The notes: generated by a model not told the origin, from the letters alone. 31,527 nt of DNA from JBNKFQ01 sp050289385 (GCA_050289385.1 JBNKFQ010000244.1:1-31527); one strand, 5' to 3'. Shown: positions 1-8,498, counted from the first letter of the stretch. Numbers and translations are program-made.

Positions 1-80
1 GTGCGGCCAACGAAAGCCCGATATTACGCTTAAGTAAGTGCCATTCCCCTCTGCCTCTTTTTTTGTGAAAAAATCGATGT

Positions 81-1547
81 TTACAATAAATCGTTGAGTT
101 TTTTCAATAATATCTCGTTAACCTGCTGCGGGTTGGCCTGACCCTTTGAGGCTTTCATGATCTGACCCACAAAATAGCCCAGCATTTTCGGACGTTTGCT
201 TTCGTCCGCCTTTTTGTAGTTTTCCACTTGCGTCGTGCTGTTGGCAATCACATCGTCCACCAGTGTTTCGATGGCGCCGGAATCGGAAACCTGTTTTAAA
301 CCCTGTTTTTCAATGATGTTGTCCACATCGTTGTCGCCGTTCCACAAATGCTCAAATACCTGGCGCGCCATTTTGTTGGAAAGCGTGCCGTCATTAATGC
401 GGTTAATCAGAGCAGCAAGCTGATCAGCATTTACCGGGTTGTCGTCAAACTCTTTGTCTTCAGCATTCAGCTTTGCTACCAGGTCGCCCATTATCCAGTT
501 CGCTGTCAGTTTGGCGTCGCCGCAAGTTGCCACGGCTTTTTCAAACAGGGTGGCCATGGCGGCATCGCCTGCAAGGATATTGGCGTCGTAATGCGACAGC
601 CCGTATTGTTCCTCAAAACGAACACGTCGGGCGTCCGGGAGTTCCGGCAGGTTACTGCGAATTTCTTCGATATAATCGTCATCCAATACCACCGGTAACA
701 GATCGGGGCAGGGGAAATAACGGTAGTCGTTGGCCTCTTCTTTACTGCGCATGGCGCGAGCGGTTTTGGTGTCGCCGTTGTACAGGCGGGTCTCCTGAAC
801 CACTCTGCCACCGTCTTCAATCAGGTCGATCTGACGTTCAACCTCCAGCTTGATGGCTTCTTCCATAAACCGAAATGAGTTAAGGTTTTTGGTTTCAGTG
901 CGGGTGCCGAGTTCTTGCTGACCTTTGGGGCGAACCGAAATGTTTACGTCAAAACGCATGGAACCTTGCGCCATATGGCCATCGCAAATACCAAGCGAGG
1001 TCACAATAGAGTGCAGTTTTTTGGCAAATGCCACCGCTTCTGCCGAATTGGACATATCGGGTTCGGAGACGATTTCGATCAATGGCGTGCCAGCGCGGTT
1101 GAGATCAATACCGGACATGCCGTGACTGGCCTCGCCACTTAAACCCTCGTGCAGCGATTTTCCCGCGTCTTCTTCCAGATGCGCGTGGTGAATACGTATG
1201 GATTTTTTGCGACCATCATCCAGTTCGATCTCCACATGACCAGCGCCGACGATCGGCTTTTCCAGCTGCGTGGTCTGGTAGCCTTTGGGTAGATCCGGGT
1301 AAAAGTAGTTCTTGCGTTCAAACACCGACGTTTTATTAATGTCGGCGTCGATGGCCAGACCAAACATAATCGCGTAGCGAAACGCCTGTTCGTTGGCTAC
1401 CGGCAGAGTGCCAGGCATAGCCAGATCTATTGCGCAGGCTTGCGTATTGGGCGCAGCGCCAAAAGCGGTGCTGGCGCCCGAAAAAATCTTGGTTTGGGTG
1501 GCAAGCTGCACATGAACTTCCAGCCCGATAACAGTTTCCCATTCCAT
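81..1547 (-). CDS. gatB: Aspartyl/glutamyl-tRNA(Asn/Gln) amidotransferase subunit B
   Basis: GatB binds misacylated Asp-tRNA(Asn) or Glu-tRNA(Gln), activates the side-chain carboxylate with ATP and uses ammonia delivered from GatA to make the amide. The 488-residue product has full family length. The N-terminal kinase-like domain opens with IGLEVHVQL and contains the conserved FYPDLPKGYQ segment near residue 85. The C-terminal part from about residue 335 is the helical YqeY-like tRNA-binding domain. The ATG overlaps the gatA stop by one base (TAATG), and a strong GGGAGG ribosome site lies about 9 bases upstream inside gatA, so translation is probably coupled. It is the last gene of gatC-gatA-gatB. 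No clear terminator is seen in the 80 bases left of it. Confidence 0.97.
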   Translation of the reverse strand: MEWETVIGLEVHVQLATQTKIFSGASTAFGAAPNTQACAIDLAMPGTLPVANEQAFRYAIMFGLAIDADINKTSVFERKNYFYPDLPKGYQTTQLEKPIVGAGHVEIELDDGRKKSIRIHHAHLEEDAGKSLHEGLSGEASHGMSGIDLNRAGTPLIEIVSEPDMSNSAEAVAFAKKLHSIVTSLGICDGHMAQGSMRFDVNISVRPKGQQELGTRTETKNLNSFRFMEEAIKLEVERQIDLIEDGGRVVQETRLYNGDTKTARAMRSKEEANDYRYFPCPDLLPVVLDDDYIEEIRSNLPELPDARRVRFEEQYGLSHYDANILAGDAAMATLFEKAVATCGDAKLTANWIMGDLVAKLNAEDKEFDDNPVNADQLAALINRINDGTLSNKMARQVFEHLWNGDNDVDNIIEKQGLKQVSDSGAIETLVDDVIANSTTQVENYKKADESKRPKMLGYFVGQIMKASKGQANPQQVNEILLKKLNDLL

Positions 1548-3001
1548 TATTCAATACCTCCCGGAGCTCGGGTATGCCAGTCGGTGGTTTGTTGAAAACG
1601 ATGTGCAACAGTCAGCATGCGCGCTTCGTCAAAGTAGTTGCCGATAATTTGCAGACCCACAGGCAAGTCGTTTACCAGTCCACAGGGAATAGATATGCCC
1701 GGTAATCCCGCCAGGTTTACCGCAATGGTGTAAATATCTTCCAGATACATGGCTACCGGGTCATCGCCCTTGGCGCCTAACCCAAACGCTGGCGATGGGC
1801 AGATGGGCCCCATAATGACGTCTACCTTGTCAAAGGCATCCACAAAATCCTGTTTGATCAGGCGGCGTACTTGTTGTGCTTTTTTGTAGTATGCGTCGTA
1901 GTAACCGGCGGAAAGGGCATAGGTGCCAACCAGAATTCGGCGTTTTACCTCGTCGCCAAAACCTTCCTGGCGAGTGCGGGTATACATGTCGTACAGGTCT
2001 TTCGGGTCTTCACAACGGTAGCCGTAGCGCACGCCATCAAATCTGGACAAGTTGGCTGAACATTCTGCCGGCGCGATCACGTAATAGGCTGGTACCGACA
2101 AATGGCTGTGGGGCAAGCTGATATCGACCAGGTGGGACCCCGCCTTTTCGTATTCCCGTAACGCATCTTGTACGGCCTGAGCGGTGCCGGGGTTGAGTCC
2201 TTCGTCAAAGTATTCTTTGGGCACGCCAATCTTGAGGCCATTGATGCCGTCGTTGAGTGTGGCACGGTAATCCGGGACTTCACGGTCAATAGAGGTGGAG
2301 TCCTTTGGATCAAAACCGGCGAGGTCATTTAGCAGGATTGCCGCGTCTTCGGCGCTGCGGGCCAGTGCACCCGCCTGGTCCAGGCTGGAGGCAAAGGCAA
2401 TCATGCCGTAACGGGACACTCGCCCATAAGTTGGTTTGAGGCCAGTGAGCCCACACAGGGATGCTGGCTGACGAATTGAACCACCGGTGTCCGTGGCGGT
2501 GGCGCCGGCAGCGATTCGTGCTGCCACCGCTGCGGCGGATCCGCCCGAGGAGCCACCGGGCACGGTTTCGATATTCCAGGGGTTTTTTACCGCGCCGTAG
2601 TAACTGGTTTCGTTGGACGAGCCCATGGCGAATTCGTCCATGTTGGTCTTGCCCAGCACTACGGCACCGGTGTCGGCGTAGTTGTCGACAATGGTGGCGT
2701 TATAGGGCGGTACAAAATTGTCGAGCATTTTTGAACCACAAGTGGTGCGTACGCCGCTGGTGCAGAAAATATCCTTGTGGGCGATTGGTACGCCACAAAG
2801 TTGTGGCGCATTTCCTGCGGCAAGCCTTTGGTCGGCAGCTTGAGCTTGCGCCAGAGCGTGTTGTTCCGTCACCGTGATGTAACTGTTGTAAGTGCCGTCA
2901 AGTCGCTGAATGCGCTCGATATAGTGTTTGGTTAGCTCGACGCTGGAGAACTCGCCAGCAGTCAGGCCAGTAATCAGCTCGGCAATGGTTTTGTTGTGCA
3001 T
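1547..3001 (-). CDS. gatA: Asp/Glu-tRNA amidotransferase subunit A (glutaminase)
   Basis: GatA is the amidase-signature subunit that hydrolyses glutamine and channels ammonia to GatB. All three catalytic residues are visible: Lys76 in PIAHKD, the cis-Ser Ser151 in the glycine/serine-rich GGSSGGS, and nucleophile Ser175 in DTGGSIRQP. The spacing matches characterised GatA proteins. The length of 484 residues is normal. The ATG is preceded by AGGGAA about 6 bases away. It lies 80 bp downstream of gatC, with a 7-bp repeat array in that gap, and overlaps gatB by one base. Confidence 0.97.
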   Translation of the reverse strand: MHNKTIAELITGLTAGEFSSVELTKHYIERIQRLDGTYNSYITVTEQHALAQAQAADQRLAAGNAPQLCGVPIAHKDIFCTSGVRTTCGSKMLDNFVPPYNATIVDNYADTGAVVLGKTNMDEFAMGSSNETSYYGAVKNPWNIETVPGGSSGGSAAAVAARIAAGATATDTGGSIRQPASLCGLTGLKPTYGRVSRYGMIAFASSLDQAGALARSAEDAAILLNDLAGFDPKDSTSIDREVPDYRATLNDGINGLKIGVPKEYFDEGLNPGTAQAVQDALREYEKAGSHLVDISLPHSHLSVPAYYVIAPAECSANLSRFDGVRYGYRCEDPKDLYDMYTRTRQEGFGDEVKRRILVGTYALSAGYYDAYYKKAQQVRRLIKQDFVDAFDKVDVIMGPICPSPAFGLGAKGDDPVAMYLEDIYTIAVNLAGLPGISIPCGLVNDLPVGLQIIGNYFDEARMLTVAHRFQQTTDWHTRAPGGIE

Positions 3002-3020
3002 GTTTGTTCCCTGGGGCGGT

Positions 3021-3085
3021 TGACACAGGACGTCGGACGCTCGACATCAAATACTTTTTCCAACTTCCAACTTCCAACTTCTCAC
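3021..3085. repeat. Heptanucleotide repeat array between gatC and gatA
   Basis: Two short arrays of period 7 lie back to back. At 3021-3048 there are four units of the form nGACnnn (GGACGTC, GGACGCT, CGACATC and a weaker first unit). At 3058-3085 there are TTCCAAC, TTCCAAC, TTCCAAC and TTCTCAC. The last unit supplies the gatC stop codon on the minus strand. Both motifs recur elsewhere in the window (4675-4829 and 8501-8745), so this is one copy of a dispersed family. Confidence 0.8.
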
Positions 3086-3369
3086 TCAATTACTTTGGGC
3101 ACCAGATACAAACCATCAGCCGCCGCTGGTGCAATTTTCTGGAACTCCTCGCGACGGTCCGGTTCGGTAACTGTGTCGGGGCGCAGTCTTTGCACCGCAT
3201 CCATGGGGTGCGCCATGGGTTCAACGTTGGCGGTATCGGCTGCCTGTAACTGGTCCACCAGTTGCAATATGCGATTGATTCGGTCTGTGGTTTCCTCAAT
3301 GTCGGCTTCGGAGATGGCAATACGTGCCAAATTCGCGACCTTTTCGATATCTGCGCGTTCAATGCTCAT
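3082..3369 (-). CDS. gatC: Asp/Glu-tRNA amidotransferase subunit C
   Basis: GatC is the small belt-like subunit that wraps around GatA and GatB and stabilises the complex. The 95-residue product has the typical length and the family pattern: N-terminal IEKVANLARIAIS, a central helix ILQLVDQLQAADTANVEPM, then the PMDAVQRLRPDTV segment. The ATG at 3369 is preferred over an upstream in-frame TTG at 3384 because the family starts at about this position and GGAAA lies about 8 bases before it. It is the first gene of the gatCAB operon and is divergent from mreB across about 230 bp, which must hold both promoters. I see no convincing -35/-10 pair there. Confidence 0.93.
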   Translation of the reverse strand: MSIERADIEKVANLARIAISEADIEETTDRINRILQLVDQLQAADTANVEPMAHPMDAVQRLRPDTVTEPDRREEFQKIAPAAADGLYLVPKVIE

Positions 3370-3597
3370 GGTATATTTCCGCAAAATCCAAGGCGGCGTA
3401 ACTTAGCATATCGGGGTCGGTTCAGGCCAGTAATGAAGGTACTTGCAGAAGGTACATTGCAGTTGCTCTGGCACCCCTGGATTGTTACAGTCCCGATCTT
3501 GTGCATGGTGGGCGCCGTCACGCCTTGAAAACTACAACAAGTATGCCCCGGACGATAAAAAATCGGGGTTTCCGGCTTGGGAAGGAACAAAGACCAG

Positions 3598-4635
3598 ATG
3601 CTGTTTAAACGATTGCGTGGAATGTTTTCCAATGATCTTTCCATTGACCTCGGTACTGCCAATACCCTGATCCATGTGCGTGACAAGGGGATTGTGCTCA
3701 ACGAACCGTCAGTGGTTTCTATTCGCCACCACCATGGCCAGAAGATTGTCGAGGCGGTAGGCGTTGAAGCCAAGCGTATGCTGGGCCGCACACCGGGCAA
3801 TATTACTGCTATTCGTCCGCTCAAGGACGGTGTGATCGCAGACTTTCAGGTCACGGAGAGAATGCTGCAGTATTTTATAAAAAAGGTGCACGAAAACAGT
3901 TTGATTCCACCCAGTCCGCGGGTTTTGATTTGTGTACCCTGTCTGGCAACCGAGGTGGAAAAGCGCGCGATTCGTGAATCTGCCGAAAGTGCCGGTGCCC
4001 GCGAAGTTTACTTGATTGAAGAGCCGATGGCTGCTGCCATAGGCGCAGGGTTACCGGTTGAAGATGCCTGTGGTTCCATGGTGGTGGATATCGGTGGTGG
4101 CACCACAGAAATTGCTATTTTGTCTCTCAATGGCGTGGTGTATTCCGATTCGGTCCGCATTGGCGGTGACCGTTTTGATGAGGCAATCACCAATTATGTG
4201 CGCCGCCATTATGGCAGTGTGATTGGTGATTCCACCGCAGAGCGTATCAAGATCGAAGTCGGTAGTGCTTACCCGGGTAGCGAGGTACGTGAAATTGATG
4301 TGCGTGGTCGCAACCTGGCAGAAGGGGTGCCCAAAGGTTTTACCCTGAGCAGTGATGAGATACTGGAGGCTCTGCAAGAACCGCTGGCTTCCATTGTGCA
4401 AGCTGTGAAGCGGGTATTGGAACAATCGCCGCCGGAGCTGGCATCGGATATTGCCGAAAGCGGTATCGTGTTAACCGGTGGTGGTGCCTTGCTTCGGGAC
4501 ATTGACCGCTTGCTTACCCATGAAACCGGGTTGCCTGTGATTGTGGCAGAAGATCCACTCACTTGCGTAGCCCGTGGCGGTGGCAAGGCGATGGAAGTTA
4601 TGGACAAGCATCATCTGGATATTCTTTCGTCCTGA
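3598..4635 (+). CDS. mreB: Rod shape-determining protein MreB (actin homologue)
   Basis: MreB polymerises under the inner membrane and guides lateral wall synthesis with MreC, MreD, RodA and PBP2. The 345-residue product begins MLFKRLRGMFSNDLSIDLGTANTL, which carries an amphipathic membrane-binding N-terminus and the phosphate-1 loop DLGTANT. Phosphate-2 (DIGGGTTE, about residue 163) and the adenosine motif (TGGGALL) are intact. The ATG at 3598 is chosen by homology, since E. coli MreB starts at the equivalent residue, with GAAGGA about 11 bases upstream. An in-frame TTG lies at 3577. A 7-bp repeat element separates it from mreC, which is unusual in an operon normally packed tightly. Confidence 0.97.
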   Translation: MLFKRLRGMFSNDLSIDLGTANTLIHVRDKGIVLNEPSVVSIRHHHGQKIVEAVGVEAKRMLGRTPGNITAIRPLKDGVIADFQVTERMLQYFIKKVHENSLIPPSPRVLICVPCLATEVEKRAIRESAESAGAREVYLIEEPMAAAIGAGLPVEDACGSMVVDIGGGTTEIAILSLNGVVYSDSVRIGGDRFDEAITNYVRRHYGSVIGDSTAERIKIEVGSAYPGSEVREIDVRGRNLAEGVPKGFTLSSDEILEALQEPLASIVQAVKRVLEQSPPELASDIAESGIVLTGGGALLRDIDRLLTHETGLPVIVAEDPLTCVARGGGKAMEVMDKHHLDILSS

Positions 4636-4674
4636 CGGGAGAGCGGCAAATAATAAATGGCTTTTAACCAATTG

Positions 4675-4829
4675 GTCGGACGTCAGACGTCGGACGCTTG
4701 ACGCAGAGTCAGAGAGATTTTGGGGGTCATATGGCGAGCATCCAGCCTGTTGCGCAGGTGAGCATGCGTGGCTTTGGTGGTTTTGGTACAAAACAAACGT
4801 TCGACGTCCGACGTTCGACGTCCGACATC
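4675..4829. repeat. Inverted heptanucleotide-repeat element between mreB and mreC
   Basis: The left arm (4675-4702) is GTCGGAC, GTCAGAC, GTCGGAC, GCTTGAC. The right arm (4795-4829) is AAACGTT, CGACGTC, CGACGTT, CGACGTC, CGACATC. The arms are in opposite orientation and enclose about 90 bases of unrelated sequence with no supportable gene. The right end stops five bases before the likely mreC ribosome site. The architecture resembles the elements at 8501-8745 and 30417-30549. Confidence 0.8.
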
Positions 4830-4844
4830 TTTTAGGAACCCACC

Positions 4845-5693
4845 ATCAGAAACCTGTTTGCCAAAGGTACATCTCCGGCGCGGCGCATTTTGCTGCTGGG
4901 GCTCGCTGCACTTTTGCTTCTCACCCTTGATGTCTACACAACCCTGTTGAAGCCGGTCAGGGGTTACCTGGAAGAGCTGGCCTACCCCATATACTGGCTT
5001 GCAGATCTGCCCGGACGTATCGCCGACTGGGGCGATGACACCACCCGCAGTCGTTCCGATCTTGAACAGGAACTCGATCAGCTGCGTACCCGTTTTCTGA
5101 TCTATCAGGCGCAACAGCAACGCATGGCTGAACTGGCGGCCGAGAATATTCGTCTGCGCAGCTTGCTGAATGCCACAGAGCTGTTGCAGGACACTGTGCT
5201 GGTGGCAGAACTGATAGGCGTCTCGCCCGACCCCCTTATACACAACATTACAATCAACCGCGGCAAGCAGGATGGTGTGTTTGTTGGCCAGGCAGTTATT
5301 GGTGCCGAAGGTTTGATGGGCCAGGTTACTGAAGTGTACGGGGGACACAGTCGAGTGCTGCTGATTACGGATAGCAGCCATGCTGTGCCGGTGCAAATCA
5401 GACGCAACGGTTTGCGTTCGATTGCCGAGGGTGTAGGTGATTACAATCGTCTGAAGTTGCGCTATGTATCACCTACCATGGACATTCGGGAAGGCGATGA
5501 ATTGGTCAGCTCGGGTTTGGGTGGCCGTTTCCCGGCGGGCTACCCTGTTGGGAGAATCACCCGGGTCGAACACGACCGGGGCCAACCTTTTGTGGATGTG
5601 GTTGTTGAACCCACTGAGCCGCTGAATCGCAGGCGCCACGTGTTACTGGTGTTCCAGTCAGTAGATGATTTGCAACCCCGGAGTGTCGATTGA
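4845..5693 (+). CDS. mreC: Rod shape-determining protein MreC
   Basis: MreC is a bitopic inner-membrane protein whose periplasmic beta domains link MreB to the elongation machinery. The product has a membrane segment (RILLLGLAALLLLTLDV), a coiled coil rich in E, Q and L, then the two beta domains with GLMGQV and SGLGGRFPAGYPVG. The start is uncertain. The frame is open from 4836 with no ATG, GTG or TTG before TTG 4890, which would begin inside the membrane helix. AGGAA at 4834-4838 has ideal spacing to ATC 4845, giving a 282-residue protein whose N-terminus (IRNLFAKGTSPARR) looks like other MreC proteins. CTG 4854 is another option. The gene overlaps mreD. Confidence 0.93.
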   Translation: MRNLFAKGTSPARRILLLGLAALLLLTLDVYTTLLKPVRGYLEELAYPIYWLADLPGRIADWGDDTTRSRSDLEQELDQLRTRFLIYQAQQQRMAELAAENIRLRSLLNATELLQDTVLVAELIGVSPDPLIHNITINRGKQDGVFVGQAVIGAEGLMGQVTEVYGGHSRVLLITDSSHAVPVQIRRNGLRSIAEGVGDYNRLKLRYVSPTMDIREGDELVSSGLGGRFPAGYPVGRITRVEHDRGQPFVDVVVEPTEPLNRRRHVLLVFQSVDDLQPRSVD

Positions 5694-6175
5694 GTTCCGG
5701 CCGCAATCAAAACACCGGATTGTTGTCAGTTGCATTGCTGCTGGCCATGGTGCTGCAGTTGCTGCCTCTCTATGGCCCGATGGTTGTGTGGCGACCGAAT
5801 TTTGTGCTGCTGGTGCTGTTTTTTTTTCTGCTCTTTCGGCCGTTGGCTTATGGCATAGCCACCGCCTGGATCGCGGGTTTGGTGCTGGACATACTCTACG
5901 GTGGTTTACTGGGCAGCCATGCCTTTTCGCTAGGTGTTGCAGCCTATTTGATTGTATTGTTGCGACCGCGGTTGCTGCAGGGTCATTTGTGGTTTCAGGC
6001 CGGAGTGGTTTTGTTGTTGACGGCGGCGTCACAGTTAATTGATGTGAGCTTGAACACCCTGATCAGCGACGCAGGTTCCACTGGTTCATGGTCTGTTATC
6101 TGGTGCCCGGCCATAACCTCGGCCATGGTGTGGCCACTGGTATACGTGTTGTTAATGAGAACGCTGAAGCTCTAG
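5690..6175 (+). CDS. mreD: Rod shape-determining protein MreD
   Basis: MreD is a small polytopic inner-membrane partner of MreC in the elongasome. The 161-residue product is very hydrophobic with about five or six membrane helices. It has the family-typical RPNFVLLVLFFFLLFRP and GLVLDILYGGLLGSHAFSL regions. The start is TTG at 5690, overlapping the mreC stop as TTGA, with GGAG at 5680-5683 six bases before it. No better ATG exists near the N-terminus. The stop codon lies inside the left arm of a perfect 16-bp hairpin. Confidence 0.93.
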   Translation: MSSGRNQNTGLLSVALLLAMVLQLLPLYGPMVVWRPNFVLLVLFFFLLFRPLAYGIATAWIAGLVLDILYGGLLGSHAFSLGVAAYLIVLLRPRLLQGHLWFQAGVVLLLTAASQLIDVSLNTLISDAGSTGSWSVIWCPAITSAMVWPLVYVLLMRTLKL

Positions 6176-6212
6176 TACTCCTTCACGGCAAAATTACCGT
6201 GAAGGAGTACTA
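6173..6212. promoter_or_regulatory. Perfect 16-bp hairpin between mreD and maf
   Basis: Arms at 6173-6188 (TAGTACTCCTTCACGG) and 6197-6212 are perfectly complementary with an 8-base loop. There is no T-tract after it, so it is not a classical terminator. The left arm contains the mreD stop. The right arm contains AAGGAG, the best ribosome site in this gap, which would be hidden when the hairpin forms. It may tune translation of maf or protect the end of the mreBCD message. Confidence 0.75.
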
Positions 6213-6261
6213 ATGGGTGACCAATGCAATACGAACTTTTTGGAAAAGGGCCTTCGGAAAC

Positions 6262-6915
6262 ATGACTGTACCCGCTGATTTTGTACTGGCGTCTGCTTCA
6301 CCGCGGCGCAAGCGGCTGCTGCAACAAATCGGTGCCCGCTTTGAGGTATTTGCCGTTGATACTTCCGAACAGGTGCTGCCAGGTGAACACCCTGCCGATT
6401 ATGTGCAGCGTTTGGCTCTGGCCAAGGCGCGTTTGGGCTATGAACGTTATTCTTCTGCGTGTTCATCGCCCCCTGGCTCATTAAAAGGTTCATTAAAAGG
6501 TTCATTAAAAGGCTCATTAAAAGTAATGGGAGCAGATACGGTGGTGGTCCTGGGAGAGGAAATAATTGGCAAGCCCCGTGATGAAGATAGCGCTGTAAAG
6601 AGTTTGTTGAGGCTCTCTGGTCGTTGTCACCGGGTGTTGTCGGGGGTAGCGATGGTGGGCGAAAGTGCAGAGAAAGTGTTGATGGTGGAAACCCTTGTGC
6701 ACTTTCGTGACCTAACTGAAGGGGAGTGCCGACGTTACTGGGCTACCGGCGAACCTGCCGATAAGGCTGGAAGCTATGGCATACAAGGGTTTGGTGCGGT
6801 TTTTGTCGATCGCATAGAAGGCAGTTATACCAATGTGGTTGGCTTGCCGCTGGCGGAAACTTGTCACCTTTTAAATCAATTTGGCGTCGGTTACTGGCAT
6901 GTCGGTGTGGAATGA
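6262..6915 (+). CDS. maf: Maf/YhdE-type nucleotide pyrophosphatase
   Basis: Maf proteins hydrolyse non-canonical or excess nucleoside triphosphates; the YhdE branch acts on dTTP and UTP. Key motifs are present: LASASPRRKRLL at the N-terminus, GADTVVVL, KPRDEDSAVKSLLRLSGRCHRVLSG, and GKAGSYGIQGFG-like DKAGSYGIQGFGAVFVDRIEGSYTN. The ATG at 6262 fits the family N-terminus and gives 217 residues. GTG 6217 in the same frame has a better ribosome site (AAGGAG, nine bases away) and would add 15 residues. Between the first helix region and GADTVVV there is an insertion of four GSLK units from a 12-bp tandem repeat, not typical of Maf. It sits in the usual place between mreD and rng. Confidence 0.93.
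   Translation: MTVPADFVLASASPRRKRLLQQIGARFEVFAVDTSEQVLPGEHPADYVQRLALAKARLGYERYSSACSSPPGSLKGSLKGSLKGSLKVMGADTVVVLGEEIIGKPRDEDSAVKSLLRLSGRCHRVLSGVAMVGESAEKVLMVETLVHFRDLTEGECRRYWATGEPADKAGSYGIQGFGAVFVDRIEGSYTNVVGLPLAETCHLLNQFGVGYWHVGVE
6475..6522 (+). repeat. 12-bp tandem repeat inside maf, four copies
   Basis: Four consecutive units of GGYTCATTAAAA (third base C or T) lie in frame and encode GSLK four times. The run lies just before the conserved GADTVVV segment, so it lengthens a surface loop without breaking the reading frame. Confidence 0.9.
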
Positions 6916-6983
6916 ACGGATGTTGATGACCCACTGATAAAGAGCTCAATCGGTATGTGTTGTGCGGGTGGCACCACTTTTAG

Positions 6984-6997
6984 CGTGCGACGTGCGA
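6984..6997. repeat. Two-copy heptamer CGTGCGA upstream of rng
   Basis: Two adjacent CGTGCGA units lie in the 113-bp gap between maf and rng. With only two copies this could be chance. I list it because the unit resembles the CGACGTC/GTCGGAC heptamers in neighbouring gaps and shares the period. Confidence 0.35.
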
Positions 6998-7028
6998 CCA
7001 GAGAGCCCTTCACGAGACAATGGAATTT

Positions 7029-8498
7029 ATGAGCGCAGAAATTCTGATCAACGTAACACCAATGGAAGTGCGAGTAGCTCTGGTGGAAAACGGCGTACTT
7101 CAGGAAGTGGCCGTAGAGAGGACCAAGCGTCGTGGTGTGGTGGGCAATATATATAGGGGCAAGGTTGCGCGCGTAATGCCTGGCATGCAAGCGGCGTTTG
7201 TTGATGTCGGTCTGGAAAAGGCCGGCTTTATCCATGTTGATGATATTCAGGAAAGCAGCGAACGCAAAACCGATGATATTCGCAAGCTGTTGCACGAGGG
7301 GCAGGCTATCACCGTGCAAGTCGCCAAAGATCCGATTGGCACCAAGGGCGCCAGGCTCGTTACCCATTTGTCCATTTGTTCCAGACACCTGGTTTACATG
7401 CCCAGAGAAGACCATGTAAGCATTTCCCAGCGCATAGAGCAGGACGATGAGCGAGAGCGGTTGCGATCTGAATTGTCGGAGGCCATAGCAGGTGAAGACG
7501 CTGATACAGAAACGAGCTCCGGTGGGGGTTACATTATTCGCACGGCGGCAGAGGGAGTAGCGTCCGGAGAGTTGGTGGCGGATATACGGTTTTTACGACG
7601 TTTGTGGCAGGACATCGAGGCAAAAATAAAGGTTGCAGCGGCGCCTTCCTGTGTCTACGAAGATTTACCACTTTATCTGCGCGCGTTGCGCGAAATGACT
7701 CGTGATGGTGTGGAGAAAATTCGGGTCGATTCCCGCGAAGTGTTTGAAAAAATGCAGTCGTTTGCCCAACATTATTTACCCGAGCTGGTAAAGTTGATCG
7801 AATATTATCCCGGTGAGCGGCCATTGTTTTATCTCTATTCCGTGGAAGATGAAATTCAGAAGGCTCTGGAGCGCAAAGTACAGCTCAAGTCGGGGGGGTA
7901 TTTGGTATTTGACCAAACCGAGGCCATGACCACGGTAGATGTAAATACTGGCGCTTTTATTGGTCATCGCAATCTGGAAGAAACCATCTTTAAAACCAAT
8001 CTCGAGGCCGCGGCAGCTATTGCTCGGCAACTGCGTCTGCGTAATTTGGGTGGAATCATTATTCTGGATCTTATTGATATGGTGGATTCGGAGCACCAGC
8101 GCCAGGTATTGCGTACCCTGGAAAAAGCACTGGAAAAAGACCGCGCAAAGACCGGGGTACTGGGTACCTCGGAGCTGGGTTTGGTGGAGATGACTCGCAA
8201 ACGCACCAGTGAAAGCCTCGAGCGCATGTTGTGTGAACCTTGCCCGTTGTGTGAGGGGCGCGGCAGCCTGAAGTCGGCGGAAACAGTATGTTATGAAATT
8301 TTACGGGAAATTTTGCGTGAAGCACGTGCGTTTGAATGTGAAAAATTTCTGGTGTTAACGTCGCCAGTGGTTATCGACCGGTTGTTGGATGAAGACTCTG
8401 CCAACGTTGCAGATCTGGAGGAATTTATAGGTCGTCCCATTCAATTTCAGGTAGATAACCTGTATTCGCAGGAACAGTACGACATTATTCCCGTATAA
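7029..8498 (+). CDS. rng: Ribonuclease G
   Basis: RNase G is the RNase E-family endonuclease that matures the 16S rRNA 5' end and turns over some mRNAs. The 489-residue length fits RNase G and not the much longer RNase E. The protein starts MSAEILINVTPMEVRVALVE, followed by the S1-like domain (GNIYRGKVARVMPGMQAAFVD), the catalytic DNase I-like region with DQTEAMTTVDVNTGAFIG and the second acidic motif IILDLIDM. The zinc-link cysteines are in CEPCPLCEGRG. ATG 7029 is chosen by comparison with E. coli; ATG 7020 in frame is also possible. It is followed directly by a long heptamer array. Confidence 0.97.
   Translation: MSAEILINVTPMEVRVALVENGVLQEVAVERTKRRGVVGNIYRGKVARVMPGMQAAFVDVGLEKAGFIHVDDIQESSERKTDDIRKLLHEGQAITVQVAKDPIGTKGARLVTHLSICSRHLVYMPREDHVSISQRIEQDDERERLRSELSEAIAGEDADTETSSGGGYIIRTAAEGVASGELVADIRFLRRLWQDIEAKIKVAAAPSCVYEDLPLYLRALREMTRDGVEKIRVDSREVFEKMQSFAQHYLPELVKLIEYYPGERPLFYLYSVEDEIQKALERKVQLKSGGYLVFDQTEAMTTVDVNTGAFIGHRNLEETIFKTNLEAAAAIARQLRLRNLGGIIILDLIDMVDSEHQRQVLRTLEKALEKDRAKTGVLGTSELGLVEMTRKRTSESLERMLCEPCPLCEGRGSLKSAETVCYEILREILREARAFECEKFLVLTSPVVIDRLLDEDSANVADLEEFIGRPIQFQVDNLYSQEQYDIIPV

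Noticed and set aside
3370..3384. Longer gatC from TTG 3384
   Set aside because: ATG 3369 has a well-spaced GGAAA and matches the family N-terminus.
4636..4844. Small gene in the mreB-mreC gap
   Set aside because: Frames here run through the heptamer arms and have no ribosome site or recognisable product.
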